This document shows positions 30,805 through 41,641 of a stretch of 64,000 bases of DNA, in pieces. The stretch covers positions 1 to 64,000 of the forward strand of contig MEPB01000019.1 in assembly GCA_001769385.1 (NCBI GenBank). The letters are read 5' to 3'. The stretch's first letter is position 1. Every line of letters begins with the position of its first letter. The position numbers and the translations under genes are program-made. This DNA comes from Bacteroidetes bacterium RIFCSPLOWO2_12_FULL_35_15 (GTDB lineage: Bacteria > Bacteroidota > Bacteroidia > 2-12-FULL-35-15). The notes below the pieces were generated by a model. It saw only the letters and a list, made by a program, of their open reading frames with translations, had not been told where the DNA came from and made no database searches.

Positions 30805-31209
30805 TTAATTATTTTTTAAATAAAAAAGTACATAATTGCCTACAACTGAAATTTTCAGTTTCTCAAAAAGAGGTGTAATCCTATAAGCCGAATCTCCCAT
30901 CTCACTTTTAGTGATCAAAACAATTATGTTGTTTCCTTCTTTTAAAACGGAAACTACTTTTTGATCTTTTTTAAGTTCCCGAATTAAGATTTTCACATCT
31001 TTTGAAGCAGCTTTTTTATCCAGTGTATAAACATGCTTTTCCAAAATATTTTCAAAAGGATTTATTCCTTTTTTATCGTTCTGATAAATTGTACTTTCAA
31101 GCGTTGTTTCGTTAAGCGGAGTTCCCTGAGCATATGATTTTAAAAATGAAAGTCCTATTAATACTATCGTTACAATACTCTTAAGGAAGATTGTGATTAT
31201 TTTTTTCAT
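30805..31209 (-). CDS. small exported protein of unknown function
   Basis: 134 aa with signal peptide (MKKIITIFLKSIVTIVLIGLSFLKSYAQG); ATGA overlap with the stop of the upstream 2357-aa gene. Confidence 0.75.
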   Translation of the reverse strand: MKKIITIFLKSIVTIVLIGLSFLKSYAQGTPLNETTLESTIYQNDKKGINPFENILEKHVYTLDKKAASKDVKILIRELKKDQKVVSVLKEGNNIIVLITKSEMGDSAYRITPLFEKLKISVVGNYVLFYLKNN

Positions 31210-34200
31210 TTTTGAAGTATTATCTTTTTAGTAATAACTGTTTTGTCATTTGTCATCTGGACAAAATATAAACCGGGCGTTAAATTTGTAAGGTCAAACG
31301 TTACCTTATCTGTAGTAAGTTTTTCGATTGTTTTTTCGTCAACTAATTTCCCTTCAACAGAAATAATTTTTATAAATACGTTTTTATCAAAAGATCTTTG
31401 AAGATATACTGTCAGCATTCCTGAAGTAGGAACGGGGTAAATTATAATTGCGTTTGCAAATTCTATTTCTTCTAACCCAATTGTAAGGGTTAGTATTTGA
31501 GATGTTGTATCTGTACCACATCCGTTAACTGCGGTAAGTAGAATCGTATATGTTCCGGAAGTTAAGTAAGTATGGGTTGGTGCGGTTGCGATATCAAGTG
31601 CCGAACCATCTCCAAAATCCCATACATAAGCAGAGGTATTAGTAGAAGTATTAGTCGTTGTTACTGTTCCGGCATTTGCAAAAAAGTTAAATGCTGCAAA
31701 TGGTCCATTTGTTACCGCAACATTTACCTGATCTGTGCCCATACAACCATTAACATCAGTTACACTTACTGTGTAGCTTACATTGGATGTTGGAGTGATG
31801 GTAATGTTCTGTCCTGATATACTGCCGTTCCACAGATAAGTTATTCCGCCTGATGCAGATAATTGAACCGCTGATCCACTGCAAACTGCCAGATCTGCCC
31901 CTGCATTAGCAGCTACCGATGGGTGAATAGTTACCTTTATAGTATCTGATTGGCTGCAGCCACCTGCTGCTGTTACTAAAACAGAATAATTGCCGCTCGT
32001 ATATGCCATGGCGGTTTGGCCGGTGGTGCCCGTATTCCATAAATAAGTTGATCCGGAATTTCCAGCATTTAATAAAACAGAAGCAGAACAGGATGTGGTA
32101 TCTGTTCCTAAATTAACAATCGGGGGATTAGAAAGTGTAACATTGATAGTATCAGTTAAGATGCAACCATTTAAATTTACTGCCACAGAATAAGTGCCTG
32201 AATTGCTCACTAAAAGAGTTGGAGTAGAGGCACCGGTATTCCATGTATAATTTCCGTTTGAACCGGTACTTAATGTAACATCAGGATTACAAGCAAAAAC
32301 ATCTGGTCCGAGGTTTACAACTGGTAGTGGGTTGATATTAACCAACAAGGTATCTGCACTTGTGCATCCTGAAACATTTGTAGCACTTACATAATAAGTA
32401 CCACTAAGATTTGTCGTTATGGTTTGGCTGCTTGCTCCTGTGTTCCATATGTATGTGGAGCCTGGATTACCCGCATTTAAAAAAACACTTCCACCGCATT
32501 GGGTGACATCAGGGCCAAGGTTAATACTAACGACAGGGTTTATGGTGATGTTAATTGTATCAGAAGAACTGCATCCTGCCGGATTTGTTGCTTCTACAAA
32601 GTAGGATCCACTATTTGTAATAGTAATAGAAGGAGTAATAGCCCCGGTATTCCACAAGTAAGTATTGGAACTGCTGCCTGCATTTATCGTAATAGCGCTA
32701 CCACATTGAGTAGTATCGGGTCCAAGATTTGCAAACGATAAAGAACTAACATTCACATGAACAGTATCAGTTGCAAAACAACCATTGACTCCCGAAGCAA
32801 TAACGGTATATAAAGTAGATACAGAAGGGCTTACAATTATTGTAGGTGAAGACGCCCCTGTACTCCATAGATAGGAGCTTCCTCCAGTAGCGGATAAGGT
32901 TGCACTGTTGCCTTCACAGATAATTTGATCGGTACCCGCATTAACAATTACAGGTGTTTTTAATGTAATATTTATAGTATCAGTTGTTTGACAGAAAAAA
33001 CCGGATGTGCCAGTTACATAATATTGTCCTGAATTTGTTGTCGTAAGCAATTGATTGGTACTGCCGTCATTCCATTGGAAAGTAGTGCCGGGATCTTGAA
33101 CGCCTGCATTCAATACATAAGAGTTCGCACAAATTATTGAATCTGTTCCAAGATTTATCCGTGGGGCAGGTAAAACATCCACCTCAATAGAAGTTGAGCT
33201 GGCTGTAGCAACACATACATTATTGAAGCTGGTGATTACCCTGAAAAAAGTAGTATCCCATAAAGCAACTGAAGTAAGTGTGTCAAAATTAGCACCGGAA
33301 ATATTAGTAAACGAAATATTATCAAGAGATTGTTGCCATTGGACACTACCAGAATAGGAATAGAGATTAAGGATGGTATTCATCCCTCCGCAAAGAAGAT
33401 TGGCAGAAGAACTAATAAATCCGGCAACGGGTTGACTTGTTTCTGAAATTTTTACAGCATCAATAAATATGTTAGAGCCAAATGCACTCTTGGCAACAAA
33501 CCCAATTTTTATTCCCGACATGCCGGCATACTGATCCAGACAGACTTCATTTTTTTTCCAACCTGGTGTTGTGTAGGAAGCGTTATATCTTGAAAGTGAG
33601 AATACAGGCAAACTCCAGGATGCTCCACCATCTGTTGATACAACCACAAATAAACTGTCTTTGTTATATTGGTAGGCTTTATCCTGTGACATGTAAAACT
33701 CAAGTTTCGGAGAATTTAAATTTGTAAAATCGAAACAGTTGGTTGATAACCTTGAAACAGCATTAAAAAATCCATTCGCATTGGAATTAAAGTAGGCCAT
33801 TTTACTCCCTGAAAAAGGTGATAATGTTGGATTGGTTCCTGAGGCATTTAAATAACTCCACAAACCTGTTCCTGAAATTTGCTGAATGCTCCATCCCGGA
33901 ACTGTTGTTTCAAAACCCTCTGTATATGGGAAGTTTGAAATGGTTGTTGTTATATATGAAATCGGATTTGCGAAAGAATTATTCCCGTTGCTTCCATCCC
34001 CTGATATAGTCGCTGTTGAATTTATAACATGTGTTCCCGCAGCAGAAAAATTGGCTGCTGTTGTTACTATGGCACTAAAAATGGAATCAGGTAAAAGAGT
34101 CCCTGAAGAAATAACAGTGTTAAAACTTTGGGTGCTTGCACCTGTTATGTTAACATTTATAGTTAATGGATTAAGAATAAAATTAAGAGTATCTGTTCCA

Positions 34201-37200
34201 TAATTTTTAACTCCGATCGTGAGCGTTTCATTTGTTCCGGAGCAACCATTAGCAACTGGTGAGATCAATTTTTTTGCCCCAACATCAATTGGAAAATAGT
34301 CTCTGATCTCTATCTCATCCAGGTGAAAATCATAGTCTGGAGTGTCGTCTATAGGCCCGTCTGTAGCTCTGAAGGCGAGCATAATATCAGTGCCTGCATA
34401 GGAATTGAGATTAACTGAAAATGCTTGTAAAGTTGTTGTTAAATTGTTGTTTATGTTTAAGGTGAATACAGGAACCCATGATATACCGCAGTTAGTTGAC
34501 ACCATTACGGATACAGCATCATCTGATCCCATCAGGTCACCTACCGTAACAGAGCTGTAATTAGTAACTGCCGCGAAAAATTTTAATTTGGCGGAGCTGG
34601 ATGGACTGAATTTTTTGCTGATGAGCCATTCGTTTTTTGTGGTCGTATATAAGTTAATACGAGCAGTAATGTTACCGGAAGTATTTAATCCCGTTTGTGA
34701 TTGCCATGTGGATGTGGTACCTGTTGGTGTTGCTCCTGCAGCTTCGGTCCAGTTTGGAAAGGCTGTAACAAGATTTGCTCCGGTAAATCCGGTGAAATCA
34801 ATGAAATCCGGTAAATTCATCGGAATAGCATTGGTACGCAATACAGGAGTCATTGCATTGTTTGTTGAATCATAATCAGGTGTGATTGCCGAAAATGCAT
34901 TAATCACATAGGTTCCGGGTGTTGAAAGATTAAGAACTGAAGTAATATTTATTGTGGTGTCGGACCAGGGAGATAAACTTCCTGTGTTTATAATTTTGCT
35001 GAATGTTTGATTTAACGGCCCCGTTATAGTCGCAGTAACAGTAGCATTTGTAGTTGAAAAATTAATTGTTTCGGGGCCGAAATTTTTTAGCGCTACTGTA
35101 ATCGAATCATTCGTACTGTAGCATCCTGTTGTTACAGGACTGAGCAATGCAGTAACACCAAGATCGTACCCGTTGATTGTGTTTGAAATAGTAATGTCAT
35201 CCAGATGGAAATCATAATCTTCAACATTATCAACAGAACCATCGGAAGCAAAAAAAGCAACTAATATACGCTGACCGGCATACATATCAAGTGGTACAAC
35301 ATGTGATCTTAATTGAAAAGGAAGATTAGATGAAGAATTCATTGCAAATACAGGAAACCAGGTTTGGCCGCAATCTGTTGAAACCATTACCTGAACATGA
35401 TCATCAGAACCCATAGTCGCGGATGCTGTAATAGAGTTTTTTGCAGTGACTGCAGCCGAAAATCTTAATTTTGTTGTAGTTGTAGCATTGAACTTAGGCC
35501 CCACGATCCATTCATTTTTTCCGGTTGAATAAAGATTAATTCGTGCAGAAGTGTTTCCTGAAACACCCATATTTAGTTGTGAGGTCCATAATGAGGTTGC
35601 TCCTGTTGGTATGCTGCCAGCTGCTTCGGTCCAATCCGGAAATGCACTTGTAAGATTCGTTCCTGAATAACCCGAAAAATTAAGAGTTGTTGGTAAAGCC
35701 ACAATTTGTGTAAGCGTAATTGCAACCGGAGGTAATGAATCATTGTTTGAATAAGTATCACCGGTAAGCGATGAATTTGCGTAAAAAGTATATGTTCCTG
35801 TTGCAGACATATTGTAAGAAGCAGAAGCGATAACATTAATGCTGGAGCCACTTGCCAGTGTGCCGGAATTAAGCACTACCGGAGAAAATGTTATTGGATT
35901 AGGACCGGCAACAGATGAATTAAGAATAATATTATTGGTTGCAAGGTTTATTGGTAATCCGAAATTACTTATTGAAAATTGAATTAATTCAGAAGAACCC
36001 GGGCATGAAAAAACGGAGGGTGTCATCAAAGCCGTTACTCCAATATCATTTGTAAATGGAACGCCATCAAATTCATCGGCTCCTATATCTGGTAAAGTGC
36101 TTCCTCCATTAATAGAACCTGCCGGACCCGGTCTTAAATCGCCTTCGAAATCAGCAGTAACTCCTGAAATTACAAGGCCTCTTGATTCAAGGTTTGAAGC
36201 GCCTGCAGCAAAAACTGAATCTATTTTTAAATTTCCGAATGAGGGGTTAACAAAAACGGTAGAAGGGATGGCAATGGTAGTTTCATAAAAAGAATAAACA
36301 TCACTTTGAGAAATGGATTTCCAGTTATTGAATGTTTGTGTTACACCCGCCCAATCATTTACAGAACTTACTGTATCAGTGACAAAAAAATTATTGTTGG
36401 AAGCGTTTGCTACCCATCCTGTTGATGGAGTTGTAGAAGTATTACCCAATGCGTAATTGGATACACCTGTTCTATTATTAAATAAAAAATTATTCTTTAT
36501 AGAAACTGTTGAATTGCCACTTCTTAGTATAGCGTATGTTTTGTTTGTTATATTTCCTGAACCGGAAATAAAAATGGAATTGTAATAAAAATTAGTTGTG
36601 CTTGATGCTGCGTTATCCCAAATTCCTTTTACCGAAATATCATTTGTAAACGTATTCGAAACAGATATCATATTATTAATCAGTTCCCAGTTTCCGGATG
36701 CAAGATAGATGCCTGTAAGTCCTGCTAAAGTTCCGGAAGTAGCATTTGAAAGATCAAAAATTTTATTTGAAAGAAGGGAACCGTTTCCTGTACTTGATAT
36801 CGTGATGCCAATAACATTTGTATTCACTGTGGTATTTGTAGCGCGTAGTCCACTGATTGTATTAAAAGAATAAAGTTGCCCTGCGGCTCCACTATTAATG
36901 TAAATTCCTGCTATGGCAGCAGAAGTATTGCTGGTAGAGGAACATGCGCTTGAAATGTTTAAAATAGTATTTCCGGTCACAGCGCTTACTCCTGTCCCTG
37001 CACTAACAATGCCTCTTACCTGGGATCCGGTGCTTACACCTGAAGATATAATATTTCCTATTGTATTATTTTGAATGGTTGTATTTCCGGCAGAAATAGC
37101 GTTAATGCCTGTAATAGTTGAAGAGCCGGAAGTATTGATACTCGAAAGGGTAATAGCAGATCCAATTGTATTTCCGGTAATTACAACGGAACCTGCAACA

Positions 37201-38279
37201 CACGAAATACCATTAAAGGAGGAAGTACTTATATTTGTTAAGGATATATTTTGTATGAAATTGCCGGAGATTAGTGTAGAAGCTGTTGCACCAACGTTAA
37301 TCGTGATTCCATTAAACGCTAATGCTCCTGAATTAATCCATTTTCCTCCGGCTGCCCCCTGCATTTGTCCTCCTATATAATTAGAAGAAATTGTATTTGA
37401 AAAAGAAGAAGCACCTGCCGAAAATTGAATGGATGTTTGACCGGTAGTATTTGTTGCTTGAGTGTTATAAAAATTATTTGCTGTAATCTGCCATCCTTCA
37501 CCATTTCCAATAGCTGTAATACTTATGCCGCTGTTTATCCAGTTATATAAATTATTATTGTTGATACTATTATTTTTATTTCGGGCAGTGTTGGTTCCAA
37601 CAGAATAAATACCAATGCCAGGAAACCCGGCAACATCTGTACGGTCATGAATCGAATTGTTAGTAACTGAATTATTACTGTTTCCTAAAGTACCGGTGGA
37701 GGTGGAGAAAAGTACCAAACCTGTAGCAGGATTTTGCCCTTCAATAGATAAATAGTTTAAGGTATTAAATGTTGCATCATTAATAAAAGTAAAAACAGGT
37801 CCAATAGTAGCTGCTGATCTTGTGTTTCGGATCATCCATTCAGAATTTCCAATTCCTCCTGCTCTTCCATCCAGTATCAGATTATTGATTCCGTTTAGTT
37901 GAATTAAGGGGAGTAATGAGCCGGGATCACCTGACGTAACTCTAGCAGTAGCCCCTGCAGCAGGCCTTATCGTAACCGTCCAGCTGCCTCCGGAAATGTT
38001 AAATTGTCTGAAGATTATTGGTAAAACTTCTCCGGCAGTTCCATCATAATCTGTTTGAAGTTCAAATATCACATCACCTGTTATAGTGGCATTGTTGAGG
38101 GAATCAGCTATCTGGCTGATTTTTGTATAAAGAGGTGCTGAATTGCCTACCGGATAAATTCCAGAAAAAATTGATGCTTTTGACAGGGAAGTAACCGCTA
38201 TGAACACTAATAAAAAGAAATGGCTAATTAAAAATCGTTTAGTAGAAACTGACATGAATTTTTGTTTAATTATTTTCAT
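31206..38279 (-). CDS. giant T9SS type A cargo protein (beta-helix-like, choice-of-anchor J-like, Ig-like repeats, PKD)
   Basis: 2357 aa. Beta-helix-like Asn-rich N-terminal half, two jelly-roll-like modules, about 7 Ig-like repeats, PKD YVWDFGDGS, C-terminal IIIYPVPTSGMLTVYL...GLYFVQMTNDKTVITKKIILQK. Confidence 0.87.
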   Translation of the reverse strand: MKIIKQKFMSVSTKRFLISHFFLLVFIAVTSLSKASIFSGIYPVGNSAPLYTKISQIADSLNNATITGDVIFELQTDYDGTAGEVLPIIFRQFNISGGSWTVTIRPAAGATARVTSGDPGSLLPLIQLNGINNLILDGRAGGIGNSEWMIRNTRSAATIGPVFTFINDATFNTLNYLSIEGQNPATGLVLFSTSTGTLGNSNNSVTNNSIHDRTDVAGFPGIGIYSVGTNTARNKNNSINNNNLYNWINSGISITAIGNGEGWQITANNFYNTQATNTTGQTSIQFSAGASSFSNTISSNYIGGQMQGAAGGKWINSGALAFNGITINVGATASTLISGNFIQNISLTNISTSSFNGISCVAGSVVITGNTIGSAITLSSINTSGSSTITGINAISAGNTTIQNNTIGNIISSGVSTGSQVRGIVSAGTGVSAVTGNTILNISSACSSTSNTSAAIAGIYINSGAAGQLYSFNTISGLRATNTTVNTNVIGITISSTGNGSLLSNKIFDLSNATSGTLAGLTGIYLASGNWELINNMISVSNTFTNDISVKGIWDNAASSTTNFYYNSIFISGSGNITNKTYAILRSGNSTVSIKNNFLFNNRTGVSNYALGNTSTTPSTGWVANASNNNFFVTDTVSSVNDWAGVTQTFNNWKSISQSDVYSFYETTIAIPSTVFVNPSFGNLKIDSVFAAGASNLESRGLVISGVTADFEGDLRPGPAGSINGGSTLPDIGADEFDGVPFTNDIGVTALMTPSVFSCPGSSELIQFSISNFGLPINLATNNIILNSSVAGPNPITFSPVVLNSGTLASGSSINVIASASYNMSATGTYTFYANSSLTGDTYSNNDSLPPVAITLTQIVALPTTLNFSGYSGTNLTSAFPDWTEAAGSIPTGATSLWTSQLNMGVSGNTSARINLYSTGKNEWIVGPKFNATTTTKLRFSAAVTAKNSITASATMGSDDHVQVMVSTDCGQTWFPVFAMNSSSNLPFQLRSHVVPLDMYAGQRILVAFFASDGSVDNVEDYDFHLDDITISNTINGYDLGVTALLSPVTTGCYSTNDSITVALKNFGPETINFSTTNATVTATITGPLNQTFSKIINTGSLSPWSDTTINITSVLNLSTPGTYVINAFSAITPDYDSTNNAMTPVLRTNAIPMNLPDFIDFTGFTGANLVTAFPNWTEAAGATPTGTTSTWQSQTGLNTSGNITARINLYTTTKNEWLISKKFSPSSSAKLKFFAAVTNYSSVTVGDLMGSDDAVSVMVSTNCGISWVPVFTLNINNNLTTTLQAFSVNLNSYAGTDIMLAFRATDGPIDDTPDYDFHLDEIEIRDYFPIDVGAKKLISPVANGCSGTNETLTIGVKNYGTDTLNFILNPLTINVNITGASTQSFNTVISSGTLLPDSIFSAIVTTAANFSAAGTHVINSTATISGDGSNGNNSFANPISYITTTISNFPYTEGFETTVPGWSIQQISGTGLWSYLNASGTNPTLSPFSGSKMAYFNSNANGFFNAVSRLSTNCFDFTNLNSPKLEFYMSQDKAYQYNKDSLFVVVSTDGGASWSLPVFSLSRYNASYTTPGWKKNEVCLDQYAGMSGIKIGFVAKSAFGSNIFIDAVKISETSQPVAGFISSSANLLCGGMNTILNLYSYSGSVQWQQSLDNISFTNISGANFDTLTSVALWDTTFFRVITSFNNVCVATASSTSIEVDVLPAPRINLGTDSIICANSYVLNAGVQDPGTTFQWNDGSTNQLLTTTNSGQYYVTGTSGFFCQTTDTINITLKTPVIVNAGTDQIICEGNSATLSATGGSSYLWSTGASSPTIIVSPSVSTLYTVIASGVNGCFATDTVHVNVSSLSFANLGPDTTQCGSAITINAGSSSNTYLWNTGAITPSITITNSGSYFVEATNPAGCSSSDTINITINPVVSINLGPDVTQCGGSVFLNAGNPGSTYIWNTGASSQTITTNLSGTYYVSATNVSGCTSADTLLVNINPLPVVNLGPDVFACNPDVTLSTGSNGNYTWNTGASTPTLLVSNSGTYSVAVNLNGCILTDTINVTLSNPPIVNLGTDTTSCSASVLLNAGNSGSTYLWNTGTTGQTAMAYTSGNYSVLVTAAGGCSQSDTIKVTIHPSVAANAGADLAVCSGSAVQLSASGGITYLWNGSISGQNITITPTSNVSYTVSVTDVNGCMGTDQVNVAVTNGPFAAFNFFANAGTVTTTNTSTNTSAYVWDFGDGSALDIATAPTHTYLTSGTYTILLTAVNGCGTDTTSQILTLTIGLEEIEFANAIIIYPVPTSGMLTVYLQRSFDKNVFIKIISVEGKLVDEKTIEKLTTDKVTFDLTNLTPGLYFVQMTNDKTVITKKIILQK

Positions 38280-38634
38280 TGATCAAAGGTGAACAACTAA
38301 AGAACTGTAAGTGTTACATAACTTTTGTATTTAGTTGCATTATTCACACATAAGTAGTACGTTTTAAATTAAAACAATAACATTATGGTTAGATTTTCCT
38401 TAAATTTACAGACATATACTAACTGACTTTACAACCGATTAACCAGCGAGTTGTTTCAAGAATAAGTGAGTTAAAAAAGGCGTGACCGAGTAAGCTTGAA
38501 ATGGAGAGTTTTTTTTCTTGTCTGAATTTTTTTTACAATCGCTTAAAAAAAGATTTTTTTCTCTAAAAAAGACATTTCAATTTCTATATTTATCTACCTT
38601 GCTGTTAATTTTGTATTATCAATAAAATAAAAAT

Positions 38635-41628
38635 ATGTCTTATCTCCGTATTCAATTTCTTGTTTTTGTATTGTTACTAAAGGCTTTAATAACCACGGCA
38701 CAAACTCCATTTATTTCAGAGAAAAGTTTAGAAGTAAATACAAATTATGTAGTAGAGACTTTGAATTCAGAAAATGGATTGCCGCAAAATACCATCATGA
38801 ACGTATTTCAATCACATGATGGATTTATATGGATAGCTACTTTCAATGGTTTGTTACGGTATGATGGGGTGGTTTTAAAATTATTTAATACACTGAATAC
38901 ACCCGGCCTGCCAAACAATAGCATAAAAAATATAGTACAGGATAGAAACGGAGTTTTATGGATGACAACTTTAAATGGTAAACTCATAAAGTATCACAAA
39001 GGCGTTTTCGAAACCATTATCATTAATAGCGATGAAAGTATTATTGTAAAAGATATTTGTGAAAATGAAAATGGAGAGTTACTAATAGGTGCAGAAAATA
39101 ATAAAATAGTTAAGTTAAGTGACGGACACTTTTCCTTCGAAGTAAAATTGCCGGTTGATTCCATCAAGCTTACAAAAATTCAATATAATTTGCTTGATAG
39201 TTCATTACATATTGGAACAACAAATGGATTATATACTTACAAAAATAAAAAACTTGTTTTAGTTTCCCAGATAAAAGGAAAAGTGTTTTTAATAAAAAGA
39301 AATCTGAATAACGAACTCTGGCTTTCAACAAATTCAAAACTTTTTAAGTTAAAAGATGGTACATATAACGAATATCAACTTCCTGAAAAATTAAAGGAAC
39401 AAGGGTTGCTGACAGATTTTTATGTGGATGGAAATGAGAAGATTTGGGTAGCCACAAAAAGCGGATTAACACTTATAGATAATGGAACTGTTTCTTTTTA
39501 TACCACTGCATCAGGATTGTCATCAAATAATTTAGGAATTGTTTATGAGGACAGGGAACAAAATTTATGGGTAGGAACTTCAGATGCCGGACTCAACAAA
39601 ATGAAATTAAAAACATTTATTTCCTATTCTGCAAAAGATGGATTATTGTCGGATGCTGTCGGAGCAATAATCAAGACGAAAGATAATTCCATCCTGATAA
39701 CAAATTTTTGTCAAGGCATCACTCAGTTTAAGGACGTAAAATATTCCCGGTTTAATAAACCGGATGTAGGATGCGTATGGTCTTTGCTGGAGGACAGAGA
39801 AAACAATTCATGGATCGGTACTTATGGTAGTTGGCTTTATCGTTATAAAAACGGGGAGTATGAGCATTTCCCGGTTAATGATAATCCGTCCCATAATATT
39901 GTTTTGAGTTTGTTTCAGGATAAGGCAGGAGTCATTTGGATAGGAACTGATGAAGGTTTGTTTACCTATAAAAATGGGAAATTCAATTCCTTTGGGAATA
40001 AAAAAATAATTGGCACTGTTAAATATATTACTGAGGATAAAAAGGGAAAGATCTGGTTTTGTTCTAAAAACGGGTTAGGTGTTATTCAAAATGGTGAAAT
40101 GGAAATATATACTACAAAAAATGGCTTATCCAATAATGATATACGATATGTTTACGAAGATAAAGAAGGTATTTTATGGATCGCAACATATGGAGGAGGA
40201 ATCAACCGTTTTAAAGACGAAAAATTTTTCGCATTTAATCAATCAAAAAACCTTATGGATGATTTTACTTCATGTATTCTTGAAGATGATGAAGAAAATT
40301 TTTGGGTAAGTTCCGATCACGGAATTTATTCTATTAAACGTAACGATCTGAATAAATATGCTGATGGTGAATCGCCTTTTTTAAATACGATACATTATGG
40401 CAAAGAAGATGGACTTAAAAATTCAGAGTGTACAGGAGGTTTTCAGCCGGCAGGATTAAAAGATACTGATGGCCGTATATGGTTTCCAACTTTAGCGGGT
40501 GTGGCGATAGTTGATACAAGAAAAATCCCGAAAATAAATTATATACCTGAATTAATAATTGAAACAGTTTTAGTAGATGAGAATAAACTGCTAAATACAG
40601 ATTCACTATTTGAAATATCAAGAAATATTAAAAAAATAGAATTTCAATACACCGCTCCTTTTTTCAACAAATCAAAAAGTATTTTGTTTCAATATAAATT
40701 GGATGGAAAGGATAAGGAATGGAGTAACCCCACAAAAGCAAGAGTTGCCAGTTATCTGGGCTTAAAACCAGGAAATTACGTTTTCAGGGTTCGGATATAT
40801 GGAAGTCTGAATACTGCCATTAATAAAGAAAAAAGTATTGCCTTTAAAATCCCTTTTCCTTTTTGGAGAACACTTTCATTTTATATTATTGTTTCGGTTA
40901 TATTGGTTGCAATGTTTTTAATGTTCACTTTTTTAAGAATAAATAATATTCGTAAAAAGGAAGAAGAGAAAACGAAAATAAATAAAAATTATGCAGCCTT
41001 GGAATTCAAAGCTCTTCTGGGCCAAATGAATCCGCATTTTATTTTTAATTGTTTAAATTCTATTAAATTATTTATAGCCACTGACGACAAAATAGCTGCA
41101 AATAAATACTTAGGAAAATTTTCAAAATTAATAAGACTCTCTCTCGAACATTCTTCATCCATCTTTATGCAATTAGCAGAGGGGATAAATTTAATTACTC
41201 TTTATGTAGAATTAGAACAATTACGTGTGGATCATAATTTTGTTTTTAATTTAAAGATTGATTCCTCATTAGATATCGAAAATATTGAAATCCCGACTAT
41301 GTTGCTTCAGCCGTATGTTGAAAATGCGATTCATCATGGTTTATGGCCAAAAGGAAAAGATGGAATTTTAAATTTAACATTTGCACTTAAAGAGGACAAT
41401 TTAATAATAGAGGTTGAAGATAACGGAATAGGAAGAACCCGCTCTTTTGAAATGAAAAACCATTTTTCAGAGAACAGAAAATCAATGGGAATGAGCAATA
41501 CGGAAGAGCGGATGAAAATTATCAATTACATAAAAAATACAAATATTAGTGTAAAGTATGTCGATAAAATTAATGTAAACAATGAATCGGAAGGAACATT
41601 AGTTTATATTTCAATACCTTTATTTTAA
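38635..41628 (+). CDS. two-component-regulator propeller / LytS-type histidine kinase
   Basis: Signal peptide; repeated propeller motifs (DGFIWIATFNGLLRYDG, NGVLWMTTLNGKLIKY, EGILWIATYGGGINRF), Y_Y_Y-like segment, TM, NPHFIFNCLNSIKLFI, LQPYVENAIHHGL, VEDNGIGR. Confidence 0.93.
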   Translation: MSYLRIQFLVFVLLLKALITTAQTPFISEKSLEVNTNYVVETLNSENGLPQNTIMNVFQSHDGFIWIATFNGLLRYDGVVLKLFNTLNTPGLPNNSIKNIVQDRNGVLWMTTLNGKLIKYHKGVFETIIINSDESIIVKDICENENGELLIGAENNKIVKLSDGHFSFEVKLPVDSIKLTKIQYNLLDSSLHIGTTNGLYTYKNKKLVLVSQIKGKVFLIKRNLNNELWLSTNSKLFKLKDGTYNEYQLPEKLKEQGLLTDFYVDGNEKIWVATKSGLTLIDNGTVSFYTTASGLSSNNLGIVYEDREQNLWVGTSDAGLNKMKLKTFISYSAKDGLLSDAVGAIIKTKDNSILITNFCQGITQFKDVKYSRFNKPDVGCVWSLLEDRENNSWIGTYGSWLYRYKNGEYEHFPVNDNPSHNIVLSLFQDKAGVIWIGTDEGLFTYKNGKFNSFGNKKIIGTVKYITEDKKGKIWFCSKNGLGVIQNGEMEIYTTKNGLSNNDIRYVYEDKEGILWIATYGGGINRFKDEKFFAFNQSKNLMDDFTSCILEDDEENFWVSSDHGIYSIKRNDLNKYADGESPFLNTIHYGKEDGLKNSECTGGFQPAGLKDTDGRIWFPTLAGVAIVDTRKIPKINYIPELIIETVLVDENKLLNTDSLFEISRNIKKIEFQYTAPFFNKSKSILFQYKLDGKDKEWSNPTKARVASYLGLKPGNYVFRVRIYGSLNTAINKEKSIAFKIPFPFWRTLSFYIIVSVILVAMFLMFTFLRINNIRKKEEEKTKINKNYAALEFKALLGQMNPHFIFNCLNSIKLFIATDDKIAANKYLGKFSKLIRLSLEHSSSIFMQLAEGINLITLYVELEQLRVDHNFVFNLKIDSSLDIENIEIPTMLLQPYVENAIHHGLWPKGKDGILNLTFALKEDNLIIEVEDNGIGRTRSFEMKNHFSENRKSMGMSNTEERMKIINYIKNTNISVKYVDKINVNNESEGTLVYISIPLF

Positions 41629-41641
41629 AATAATTAATGAG

